In this document: positions 45,252 through 51,892 of the stretch, piece after piece
How the letters are laid out: each line of letters starts with the position of its first letter
Position numbering within the stretch: position 1 is the first letter of the stretch
Assembly (NCBI RefSeq): GCF_001676615.1
Contig: NZ_LYXZ01000056.1
Coordinates: 62,001 to 126,000 of the forward strand
Direction of reading: 5' to 3'
Origin: Labrys sp. WJW
GTDB taxonomy: Bacteria; Pseudomonadota; Alphaproteobacteria; Rhizobiales; Labraceae
Length of the DNA: 64,000 bases
Translations under genes and position numbers: made by a program
Notes under the pieces: generated by a model
Database searches by the model: none
What the model saw: the letters and a program-made list of their open reading frames with translations, nothing else
What the model was told of the DNA's origin: nothing

Positions 45252-45596
45252 ATGATCAAGCGTCTGCACCCAGGCAAGCGGTTTTGCGAGGCCGTCATCG
45301 TCAACGGCATCATCACCACCGCCGGCATCACTGGCCGCGACGAGACCGCCGATACTGTCGGCCAGACCCGCGACATTCTTGCCCAGATCGACGCGCTGCT
45401 GGCCGAGGCTGGCACTTCCAAGTCCAAATTGATCAGCGCCAGCATCTGGTTGCGGGACATCGCCCATTTCGACCAGATGAACGAAGTCTGGGACCAGTGG
45501 GTCGACAAGGACAATTTGCCGGTGCGCGCCACCGTGGAAGCGCGCCTGGCCGCGCCCGAGTTGCTGGTCGAGATCCAGGTCAGCGCTGTCGTCTGA
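45252..45596 (+). CDS. ridA: RidA-family reactive imine deaminase
   Basis: A 114-residue YjgF/YER057c/UK114 protein. It speeds the hydrolysis of imines released by amino-acid oxidases. Conserved parts are FCEAVIVNGIITTAGITG, the helix TVGQTRDILAQIDALLAEAG and the C-terminal RATVEARLAAPELLVEI containing the substrate-binding Arg. AGGAGA at 45241-45246 precedes ATG 45252. It ends the operon right after the racemase fusion, and its presence supports an imino-acid step by the DadA-type enzyme upstream. Confidence 0.9.
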   Translation: MIKRLHPGKRFCEAVIVNGIITTAGITGRDETADTVGQTRDILAQIDALLAEAGTSKSKLISASIWLRDIAHFDQMNEVWDQWVDKDNLPVRATVEARLAAPELLVEIQVSAVV

Positions 45597-45603
45597 AGCG
45601 GTT

Positions 45604-45634
45604 CCTCCCGCCTTTGCTCGGCATCGGCGGGAGG
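45604..45634. terminator. Hairpin between convergent ridA and Lrp-type genes
   Basis: CCTCCCGCC at 45604-45612 pairs with GGCGGGAGG at 45626-45634 around a 13-base loop, with the short palindrome GGCTTGCAAGCC directly behind it. No strong T-run, so a terminator function is likely but not certain. Confidence 0.5.
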
Positions 45635-45662
45635 CTTGCAAGCCGGATGAGAGGAGCAGGCT

Positions 45663-46145
45663 TCAGGGTGCCGCCAGCTCGACCGGCAGGGAACGGAGCG
45701 GCTTGATTTCCTTGAGCACGAAGGTCGTCTGCATTTCCTTGATGCGGGGCAGGCGGCGCACGGTAGCCATGGCGAATTGCGCATAGGCATCGAGATCTGT
45801 CGCCACGACCTGGAGCAGGAAGTCGGCATCGCCGGCGATCGAATAGCAGGCTACGACCTCCTCGAGCCGCAGGACCTCGTTGGAGAAGGCCTCGGCTTCC
45901 GCCTCGCTGTGGCTGTCGATCTTCACGCGAATGAAGGCGAGCACGCCGAGCCCAAGCCTCCGGCGGTCCAGCACGGCCTTGTAGCCCTGGATGACGCCAT
46001 CCTCTTCCAATTTTCGTACGCGCCGCCAGCAGGGCGAGGTCGAGAGCCCGACCTTGTCGGCCAGGTCTTGATTGGTGAGGCGCCCGTCCTCCTGCAACGC
46101 TGTCAGGATTCGCGTATCGGCGGGTTCGAGATCAGGATGAGGCAT
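45663..46145 (-). CDS. Lrp/AsnC-family transcriptional regulator (right end of arginine island)
   Basis: The protein has 160 residues, the usual length. It has a helix-turn-helix with LEPADTRILTALQEDGRLTN and NQDLADKVGLSTSPCWRRVRKLEEDGVI, and a RAM domain with VVACYSIAGDADFLLQVVATDLDAY, in which the ligand-site GDAD pattern is intact. It is convergent with ridA and divergent from the DUF2000 gene. Together with the diverged Lrp-type protein at 32182-32739 it frames the catabolic island; which one senses arginine is unknown. Confidence 0.92.
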   Translation of the reverse strand: MPHPDLEPADTRILTALQEDGRLTNQDLADKVGLSTSPCWRRVRKLEEDGVIQGYKAVLDRRRLGLGVLAFIRVKIDSHSEAEAEAFSNEVLRLEEVVACYSIAGDADFLLQVVATDLDAYAQFAMATVRRLPRIKEMQTTFVLKEIKPLRSLPVELAAP

Positions 46146-46273
46146 GATCTACCTTATGATATGACAAATTAGGTATAATCTACCAGGATTTCTAAAAGAA
46201 CAGAACAGAAAGGCAAGACTGGCCGGTGGAATTGCGCTATCCCTACCTCTTCGATAGCAGCGAGGAGACCTCC

Positions 46274-46690
46274 GTGAGCGACGACATCCGCCTGGCCATC
46301 ATCGTCAACCCCGCTCTGCCGATTGGCTTGGTGGCCAATACGGTCGGCGCTGTCTGTGTTGGTCTCGGTGCCCGGATGCCGGGATTGGGAGCGACCCAGC
46401 TCGTCGACTGTCGGGCGCGACGCATCGACGTCAGCGCCAACCGGCCCGTGCCCGTGCTGCAGGCGGATGGTGAAACCATCCGCGCGATCATGCTCAAGGC
46501 ATTGCCTGCCGCCGATGAACGGGCTGTGGTGCCGTTTCCCGCCTTTGCCCGCAGTCTGCATGTGTTCGCCGAGTATGGCGTCTCCATGCCCGAGCGAGAT
46601 CTCGCCGAGGAGGAGGTCGACGGCCTCGGCCTTGCCGGCCCTACGAAATGGATCCGCTCACTGACCGGATCGCTGAAGCTCCTGCGCTGA
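46274..46690 (+). CDS. DUF2000-family protein
   Basis: The protein has 138 residues from GTG 46274, which has GAGGAG at 46262-46267; an upstream in-frame GTG at 46226 has no ribosome site. The sequence LAIIVNPALPIGLVANTVG and the following LGARMPGLGATQLVDC fit the DUF2000 family, whose biochemical role is not established (peptidyl-tRNA-hydrolase-like fold). It is divergent from the Lrp-type regulator, which may control it. Confidence 0.75.
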   Translation: MSDDIRLAIIVNPALPIGLVANTVGAVCVGLGARMPGLGATQLVDCRARRIDVSANRPVPVLQADGETIRAIMLKALPAADERAVVPFPAFARSLHVFAEYGVSMPERDLAEEEVDGLGLAGPTKWIRSLTGSLKLLR

Positions 46691-47102
46691 ACCGGAAGGC
46701 GAGTGGTGCAGCCTCGATAGGGAACTGCGGATGACTCTGCGAGTTTTTCAGTAATCGGCTCGGCTGCGACATTGCATCGGGAAGACGAGCATTCGAATCC
46801 TTGACTCTTCACGGCATATTTTGAAAAGAAAGAGGCGTAAACAGACTAGGTGCCATGCCGTCGCGCAGGAGGCACCATTCGGATGCCTTGGAAATCGGCA
46901 TTCGGCTCGGGAGGCGGGCGCCGGACGGAACCGGCCATCACCCGCGAAAGCGTCTTGCGATTTGGCTTAATCGGCGGGGCGTTGAAACAAGGGGGCGGCA
47001 AGGCGTCGTTTTCAACGAAGCACGTTTTGCGCCAAAGATCATGAACACCTTTCGGCTGGGCCGGGTGGTGCCGTGGTCGGCAAGGTGAAAGGGCTTTTCC
47101 CG
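46691..47102. other. Intergenic region before the methyltransferase gene
   Basis: About 410 bases. The open frames near 46850-47090 overlap each other and show no motif. A TTCGAATCC string near 46790 looks like a tRNA T-loop but has no matching stem. Nothing else is supported. Confidence 0.5.
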
Positions 47103-47771
47103 ATGGAATGGGCTGGGAGAGATAGCAATACGGCTGCGGAGCCGTCCTATGCGCGCACCTATTATCGTTGGGCCCGCTTCTACGACCTTTTCTTTGATTG
47201 GCCGTTCCATCCCGGGCGCCTGGCGGCGGCGCGGGCCGTCGCCCAGGCAGCCGGCAACAATGGCGAGGTGCTGGTCGCCGGTGTCGGCACGGGCCTCGAG
47301 CTTGCGCTGATGCCGGATAATCTGCGCATCCTCGGCATCGATCTCGCCCGCCCCATGCTCGACATCGCCCGCGAACGGGTCAAACGCAAGGGGCTCGACC
47401 AGGTCAAGGCGCTCCGGGTGATGGACGCGCAGGCCCTTGAATTCCAGGAAGGCCGCTTCGACGTGGTGCTGGCGCCTTATCTTCTCAGCGTGGCGCCTTC
47501 GCCCCAGCAAGTCCTCGAGGAAATGTGGCGGGTAACCCGGCCGGGCGGCGAGATGATCATTCTCAACCATTTCTCGGCCGAAGACGGTTGGCGCGTGCGG
47601 GCGGAAAAGGCGCTGATCGGCGCGGGTGGTTGGCTCGGCTGGCGGCCCTATTTCCCCTATGCCGTGATCACCGACTGGCTGGCCAGCCGCCCCGAGGCGC
47701 AGCTGCTCGAGCGCCGTGAAGTAGCGCCTGTGCGTCTGTTCACTGTTCTGCGTATTCGCAAGCCGGCCTGA
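47103..47771 (+). CDS. Class I SAM-dependent methyltransferase, PmtA-like (phospholipid N-methyltransferase)
   Basis: The protein has about 222 residues. Start region YYRWARFYDLFFD, SAM-binding motif I VLVAGVGTGLELALMP, acidic end of strand 2 ILGIDLARPMLDIAR, motif DAQALEFQEGRFDVV, and WRVTRPGGEMIILNHF. This pattern fits the short Rhodobacter-type phosphatidylethanolamine N-methyltransferases as well as related ubiquinone/lipid methyltransferases. ATG 47103 is used; an in-frame GTG at 47073 would add ten residues and cannot be excluded. A phosphatidylcholine-making role would be usual for Hyphomicrobiales but is not proven. Confidence 0.75.
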   Translation: MEWAGRDSNTAAEPSYARTYYRWARFYDLFFDWPFHPGRLAAARAVAQAAGNNGEVLVAGVGTGLELALMPDNLRILGIDLARPMLDIARERVKRKGLDQVKALRVMDAQALEFQEGRFDVVLAPYLLSVAPSPQQVLEEMWRVTRPGGEMIILNHFSAEDGWRVRAEKALIGAGGWLGWRPYFPYAVITDWLASRPEAQLLERREVAPVRLFTVLRIRKPA

Positions 47772-47842
47772 GAAAAACAGTCTGACATTGCGAGCGTGAC
47801 GGCAAGGCGCGTAGACTGGCCAGTCTGCTGCGGAGTGTTGCC

Positions 47843-48661
47843 ATGACTGTCGCCGTCTCGATCCAGAACGCGCCGTTGGAGCGTCCCTCCGAGCCGATCC
47901 TGCTGCGTCAGGACAAGGCTGGCGTGACGACTCTCACTCTCAATCGGCCGCAGCAGTTCAATGCGCTCTCGGAGGGCATGCTGGAGGCGCTGCAGCAGGC
48001 GCTCGACGCGATCGCCGGCGACCGCACGGTACGTTGCGTCGTCCTTGCGGCGAGCGGCAAGGCCTTCTGTGCGGGGCATGATCTGCGCCAGATGCACGCC
48101 AATCGCCGGCTCGATTATTATCAGGGGCTGTTCGCCCAATGCAGCCGGGTGATGCAGGCAATCCAGGCGCTGCCGGTGCCGGTGATCGCCCGGGTACACG
48201 GCATCGCCACGGCCGCCGGCTGCCAACTGGTGGCGAGCTGCGATCTCGCCATCGCTTCGCAGGGGGCTCGCTTCGCCGTTTCCGGCATCAATGTCGGACT
48301 GTTCTGCTCAACGCCGACGGTCGCCCTGTCGCGCAATGTCTCGGCCAAGCGCGCCTTCGACATGCTGGTGACCGGTCGCTTCGTCGATGCTGAAACGGCG
48401 GCGGATTGGGGCCTGATCAACCAGGCGGTGGCCGAAACCGATCTTGATGCCGCCATTGCGGCCAAGGCGGCGGACATTCTGGCCAAGAGCCCCACGGCCG
48501 TGCGCTATGGCAAGCAGATGTTCTATCGCCAGCACCAGATGGCGCTCAGCGAGGCCTATGCCTTTGCCGGCGAGGTGATGGCACAGAACATGATGGAGGA
48601 GGATGCCGCCGAGGGCGTCGAGGCCTTCCTGGAGAAGCGTCCTGCGCGTTGGGGCGCTTGA
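47843..48661 (+). CDS. Enoyl-CoA hydratase/isomerase family protein
   Basis: Crotonase-fold protein of 272 residues, with the CoA-site pattern VVLAASGKAFCAGHDLRQM (about 65-85) and the oxyanion loop VIARVHGIATAAGCQLVASCDLAIAS (about 115-140). The first catalytic Glu of true hydratases is replaced at GIATAAGC, as in the ECHDC3-like branch, so hydratase activity is uncertain. The C-terminus ends in EGVEAFLEKRPARW, as is usual. It stands alone, followed by a structured repeat and the convergent exporter gene. Confidence 0.88.
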   Translation: MTVAVSIQNAPLERPSEPILLRQDKAGVTTLTLNRPQQFNALSEGMLEALQQALDAIAGDRTVRCVVLAASGKAFCAGHDLRQMHANRRLDYYQGLFAQCSRVMQAIQALPVPVIARVHGIATAAGCQLVASCDLAIASQGARFAVSGINVGLFCSTPTVALSRNVSAKRAFDMLVTGRFVDAETAADWGLINQAVAETDLDAAIAAKAADILAKSPTAVRYGKQMFYRQHQMALSEAYAFAGEVMAQNMMEEDAAEGVEAFLEKRPARWGA

Positions 48662-48670
48662 GCCTGCCGC

Positions 48671-48768
48671 GAGCAAAGCGCGTTTAGACGGAAACGCTTG
48701 TTTGCTCTCACTCTTTGGTTCGACGCGTCTTTGCGATTCCTGGCGATTCCGCCAAATCGCAAACGCTT
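48671..48768 (+). repeat. Structured intergenic repeat, copy B, with adjacent hairpin
   Basis: Bases 48704-48768 match the element at 7959-8023 (opposite strand). The fold is clear: TTTGCGATT 48730-48738 pairs with AATCGCAAA 48755-48763, and inside it TGGCG 48741-48745 pairs with CGCCA 48750-48754 around ATTC. A second hairpin precedes it (GAGCAAA 48671-48677 with TTTGCTC 48701-48707, and GCGTTT 48680-48685 with AAACGC 48692-48697). It lies between convergent gene ends. Confidence 0.7.
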
Positions 48769-49112
48769 CAGTGGCTGATCGATTTCGACATCAGGTTGAT
48801 GATCACCACACCGGCGAGAATCAGGCCGATGCCGATGACGGCCGGCAAGTCGAGTGACTGGTTGAAGATGACGAGACCGACCAGCGAGATCAGCACGATG
48901 CCGATGCCGCTCCATAGCGCGTAGGCAATGCCGACCGGCATGGTGCGCAGCGTATAGGAGAGGAAATAGAAGGCGGCCATATAGCACAGCCCCATCATCA
49001 CCGTCGGCCACAGCCGGGTGAATTGCTCCGAAGCCTTGAGGAGCGAGGTGGCGATGATTTCGAGGACCACTGCGATCACCAAAGCGGCATAGGTCGTGAC
49101 GGCTGGGCTCAA
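48768..49112 (-). CDS. Small multidrug resistance exporter, EmrE-like
   Basis: Four-helix inner-membrane exporter of 114 residues, matching EmrE in length and key positions: the proton/drug Glu in VVLEIIATSLLKASE (about residue 17), TRLWPT, the loop MPVGIAYALWSGIGIVLISL with its Trp, and LDLPAVIGIGLILAGVVIINL. It belongs to the Qac/EmrE branch rather than the guanidinium-exporter (SugE) branch. A start at TTG 49112 behind GAGGA gives the normal length; the longer frame to 49244 would add an untypical 44-residue extension. Confidence 0.88.
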   Translation of the reverse strand: MSPAVTTYAALVIAVVLEIIATSLLKASEQFTRLWPTVMMGLCYMAAFYFLSYTLRTMPVGIAYALWSGIGIVLISLVGLVIFNQSLDLPAVIGIGLILAGVVIINLMSKSISH

Positions 49113-49401
49113 TGGGAGGTCCTCGGAAAGGCGCGTCGCCGACGCTGCGTTGAGAAGCGCGGGGCAGGGGCCGCGAAACCTGCGTAGCCAAGGCGCCTTC
49201 TTCTGTAAAGGATCGGTGCTGCCGAGGAACCGCTCTGCGACCATGCGTCCGGGGGAGTGCTGTGCGAGAGGTGGAGGCGGGGGCTCGTCCCGACAAACGC
49301 GATGCTTCCAGATTGTGGCTGCGTGCCCCGCGATCTCAAGGAGTAGCTTTAATCCTGCCTATGATTGCCAGCGAAGGGAGCCGTGAGACCCTGAAACGGC
49401 A

Positions 49402-49429
49402 CCGGCGCGCGAATTGCTTCGCGCGCCGG
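49402..49429 (-). terminator. Strong hairpin downstream of the mini-gene, possible terminator
   Basis: CCGGCGCGCGAA (49402-49413) pairs perfectly with TTCGCGCGCCGG (49418-49429) around TTGC. On the minus strand it is followed by TGCCGTTTC, a weak T-tract. It could end or attenuate minus-strand transcription from the mini-gene before the exporter. Confidence 0.45.
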
Positions 49430-49509
49430 CCGGTTCTTGCGGATGACGGGAGCACCGAAGCGCTCACCTTATCATCCGGGGATGATCCAGGTTTTCGGTA
49501 GCTGGAACG

Positions 49510-49575
49510 TCAAGTGGCGGAGACCACCTTGGCTGAGCCAGCGCAAATTTCCAGGATCTTCGTAAGGTTAGACAC
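49510..49575 (-). CDS. Possible 21-residue peptide (mini-gene or leader peptide)
   Basis: GTG-started frame encoding MSNLTKILEI, then CAGSAKVVSAT and a stop. It is noted only because of the ribosome site upstream, a 14-base perfect complement of the 16S 3' end. The stop overlaps (TTGA) a second tiny frame at 49472-49513 that would encode MTFQLPKTWIIPG. A hairpin follows about 45-70 bases later. It could be a leader peptide for the EmrE-like exporter, a small secreted or RiPP-type peptide, or chance. No modifying enzyme is adjacent and no family was recognised. Confidence 0.35.
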   Translation of the reverse strand: MSNLTKILEICAGSAKVVSAT

Positions 49576-49576
49576 T

Positions 49577-49590
49577 GGATCACCTCCTTT
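49577..49590 (-). promoter_or_regulatory. Full-length Shine-Dalgarno sequence AAAGGAGGTGATCC
   Basis: The minus strand is an exact 14-base complement of the 16S rRNA 3' tail, ending one base before a GTG codon (core AGGAGG seven bases from GTG). Such complete complementarity is rare and points to very efficient initiation, or by chance mimics the 16S end on the plus strand. Confidence 0.5.
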
Positions 49591-49642
49591 CGTGGGTTGC
49601 GAACCTCCTGAGCATGGCGGCGATGGCCGGGGATGTAAAGAG

Positions 49643-49697
49643 CTTGAGGTCAAGAGGGCAGGAATTGGCCCGGAAATGCCCCTTTTTTGAGCTCAAG
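49643..49697. promoter_or_regulatory. Pair of related palindromes, (C/T)TTGAG(G/C)TCAAG
   Basis: CTTGAGGTCAAG at 49643-49654 and TTTGAGCTCAAG at 49686-49697 share one consensus, with centres 43 bases apart (about four helical turns, same face). They lie upstream of both the mini-gene (minus) and the GST gene (plus), which suits a two-site operator of a dimeric regulator. Confidence 0.4.
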
Positions 49698-49841
49698 ACA
49701 CAGAATATCTTCCGTTGAAGCCCAGGATATTGGCAAATCCTCTCAATGAAGGCACGTCGGAGTCCATGAGCCCCGAGTCTTGATTCGGAGCGGGTGAGCT
49801 TGTTGGCCGGCGCTTGAGCGCGCCCTGTGAGGAGAAGAGCG

Positions 49842-50495
49842 GTGACCGAGGTATTCGTCGTCTATGGAGCGGCTGGCTCGGGATCCGTTCCGATCGAGGC
49901 GGCTCTCGACCTTCTCGAATTGCCCTATCGCGTGCAGGAATGTTCTCCCTGGGAAGGGCAAGAGGAAGCAGACAAACTCGCCCCTATCAATCCCATGCTG
50001 CAAGTGCCGGCGCTGGCCCTGCCGACGGGCGAGGTGATAAGCGAAAGCGCCGCGATCCTGATCTGGTTGGCCGATCGCTATCCCGAAGCACGATTGGCAC
50101 CGGCATTGAACGAGCCAGCGCGGCCGACCTTCCTGCGTTGGATGACCTTCGTGTCTTCGGCAATCTATGCCCTCTATTGGGTTGCCGATAATCCTTCTCG
50201 CATCATCGACCACGCCGAGCACCACACCGGCGTCAAGGCTCGCTTGTTCGACCGCATTGCCCGCTGCTGGGAATTGATGGAGGCACAATTGCGTCCAGGA
50301 AAGTATCTCCTCGGTGAGGATCTATCGGTTCTCGACCTCTATGTGGCAACGGCGTCGCGCTGGTCGCCCGGGCGGCGGCGCTTCTATGAGGTCGCGCCCG
50401 GTCTGGCGGAGGTAATACGCCGGGTGGACGCCGATCCCCGGCTGGCGGCCATCTGGGCGGAGCGTTTCCCGTTCAGCCAAGGCTGGGAGCGTTAG
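49842..50495 (+). CDS. Glutathione S-transferase family protein
   Basis: The protein has 217 residues. It has a thioredoxin-like N-terminal domain (about 1-78) with VYGAAGSGSVPIEAALDLL and the glutathione-binding LQVPALALPTGEVISESAAILIWLADRYPEA split over its typical sites (cis-Pro after VP, then ESAAI), and a helical C-terminal domain with YLLGEDLSVLDLYVA, the N-capping motif of the family. GTG 49842 with AGGAG at 49830-49834 is preferred over the in-frame GTG at 49827. Class and substrate are unclear. Confidence 0.88.
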   Translation: MTEVFVVYGAAGSGSVPIEAALDLLELPYRVQECSPWEGQEEADKLAPINPMLQVPALALPTGEVISESAAILIWLADRYPEARLAPALNEPARPTFLRWMTFVSSAIYALYWVADNPSRIIDHAEHHTGVKARLFDRIARCWELMEAQLRPGKYLLGEDLSVLDLYVATASRWSPGRRRFYEVAPGLAEVIRRVDADPRLAAIWAERFPFSQGWER

Positions 50496-50687
50496 GGGCA
50501 CAAGGAGAGCTCGATATGGCCAGACAAGGTCCTCTGCTCGATGGGGCCATTTGCCGTCACGGGCCGCGAGCCGATGATCCGGTCCGGGGGACTGCTGGAA
50601 TGGACTTCAGCTCCCTATATCTGAAATGCAGCGGCGCCGTTTCCCGCCGCCGGACGCATTTGGGCATTCAGCAGGCAGACATTTCGC

Positions 50688-51710
50688 ATGAAGAAGATCG
50701 GTTTTCTTTCGTTCGGACACTGGACACCATCAAGCCAATCGCAAACGCGATCTGCCGCCGATACGCTGCTGCAGTCGATCGACCTGGCCGTCGCGGCGGA
50801 GGAACTGGGTGCGGATGGCGCCTATTTTCGCGTCCATCACTTCGCGCGCCAGCTTGCCTCGCCTTTCCCCTTGCTGGCGGCCGTGGGAGCCAGGACCAAG
50901 CGCATCGAGATCGGCACGGCCGTGATCGACATGCGCTACGAGAATCCCTTCTACATGGTCGAGGACGGCGGTTCCGCCGATCTCATCGCAGGAGGGCGCC
51001 TGCAACTCGGCATCAGCCGTGGCTCGCCCGAGCAGGTGATCGATGGCTGGCGCTATTTCGGCTACCAGCCGGCGGAGGGCAAGAGCGACGCCGACATGGG
51101 CCGCCAGCATGCCGAGGTCTTTCTGAACCTGTTGCGTGGAGAAGGGTTCGCCCAGCCCAATCCGCGGCCGATGTTTCCCAATCCACCCGGCCTGCTGCGT
51201 CTGGAGCCGCATGCCGAGGGCCTGCGCGAGCGGATCTGGTGGGGGGCTTCGTCGGATGCAACCGCGGTCTGGGCCGCCAGGCTCGGGATGAACCTGCAAA
51301 GTTCGACCCTGAAGAACGACGAGACGGGCGAGGCCTTTCATATCCAGCAGGCCAAGCAGATCCGCGCCTATCGGGCGGCGTGGAAAGAGGCCGGCCATGC
51401 ACGCGAGCCCAGGGTCTCCGTCAGTCGCAGCATCTTCGCGCTGACGAATGACGAGGACCGGCTGTATTTCGGCCGGGGCGGCGATGGAGAGGACCAGATC
51501 GGCTTCATCGACGAGCGGACTCGCGCGATCTTCGGGCGCAGCTATGCCGCCGAACCCGAGGTGCTCATCGAGCAACTCAGGCAGGACGAGGCGATCGCCG
51601 AGGCCGATACCCTGCTCCTCACCGTCCCCAACCAGCTCGGCGTTGCCTACAACGCTCATGTCATCGAGACGATCTTGACCGAGATCGCGCCCGCGCTCGG
51701 TTGGCGGTAA
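50688..51710 (+). CDS. LLM-class flavin-dependent monooxygenase (luciferase-like)
   Basis: Bacterial luciferase-family TIM barrel of 340 residues that uses reduced FMN from a partner reductase. It shows MKKIGFLSFGHW, AVAAEELGADGAYFRVHHF, RIEIGTAVIDMRYENPF and LIAGGRLQLGISRGSPEQVIDGW, all in the family order. No signal peptide or reductase domain. ATG 50688 is used; the open frame starting at 50516 in another phase is a shadow. The substrate is unknown. It is convergent with nrdJ, with two hairpins in between. Confidence 0.9.
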   Translation: MKKIGFLSFGHWTPSSQSQTRSAADTLLQSIDLAVAAEELGADGAYFRVHHFARQLASPFPLLAAVGARTKRIEIGTAVIDMRYENPFYMVEDGGSADLIAGGRLQLGISRGSPEQVIDGWRYFGYQPAEGKSDADMGRQHAEVFLNLLRGEGFAQPNPRPMFPNPPGLLRLEPHAEGLRERIWWGASSDATAVWAARLGMNLQSSTLKNDETGEAFHIQQAKQIRAYRAAWKEAGHAREPRVSVSRSIFALTNDEDRLYFGRGGDGEDQIGFIDERTRAIFGRSYAAEPEVLIEQLRQDEAIAEADTLLLTVPNQLGVAYNAHVIETILTEIAPALGWR

Positions 51711-51761
51711 GCAGGCCGGTCGGCGGCTGCAAGAGCCACGATCAGGCGCTGCCTTAAGAAA

Positions 51762-51793
51762 ATGCACCCGCCAAACAGGTTTGGCGGGTGCAT
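51762..51793 (-). terminator. Rho-independent terminator downstream of nrdJ
   Basis: A perfect 14 bp stem (51762-51775 with 51780-51793) with loop CAGG; on the minus strand it is followed by TTTTCTT. It ends nrdJ transcripts about 100 bases after the stop and probably also stops the convergent monooxygenase transcript. Confidence 0.85.
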
Positions 51794-51840
51794 CATCCGA
51801 ATTTTCCAAGGCTTTGAAATTACGCCATCTTCGTCAGCAG

Positions 51841-51866
51841 CGATGGATGTTCAAGGACATCCATCG
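51841..51866. terminator. Second hairpin between the convergent genes
   Basis: CGATGGATGT (51841-51850) pairs perfectly with ACATCCATCG (51857-51866) around a six-base loop. No T-run beside it; it may stabilise the nrdJ transcript end ahead of the main terminator. Confidence 0.45.
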
Positions 51867-51892
51867 CACCTTGGGACTTTCTCAGTCTATCC

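Larger units (their letters stand above)
49113..49841. other. Intergenic region between the EmrE-like and GST genes
   Basis: About 730 bases without a standard gene. It contains a 12 bp GC-rich hairpin (49402-49429), a possible 21-codon mini-gene with an exceptional ribosome site, and two related palindromes at 49643-49654 and 49686-49697; all are listed separately. Confidence 0.6.

Noticed and set aside
49572..49591. Fragment of a 16S rRNA gene on the plus strand
   Set aside because: Seventeen bases match the 16S 3' end but nothing further upstream does, so an rRNA gene is excluded; the string is read instead as a Shine-Dalgarno sequence on the other strand.
50516..51451. 311-codon plus-strand frame overlapping the luciferase-like gene
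   Set aside because: The other phase gives a clear LLM-family protein with all motifs; this frame is Arg/Ala-rich without motifs.
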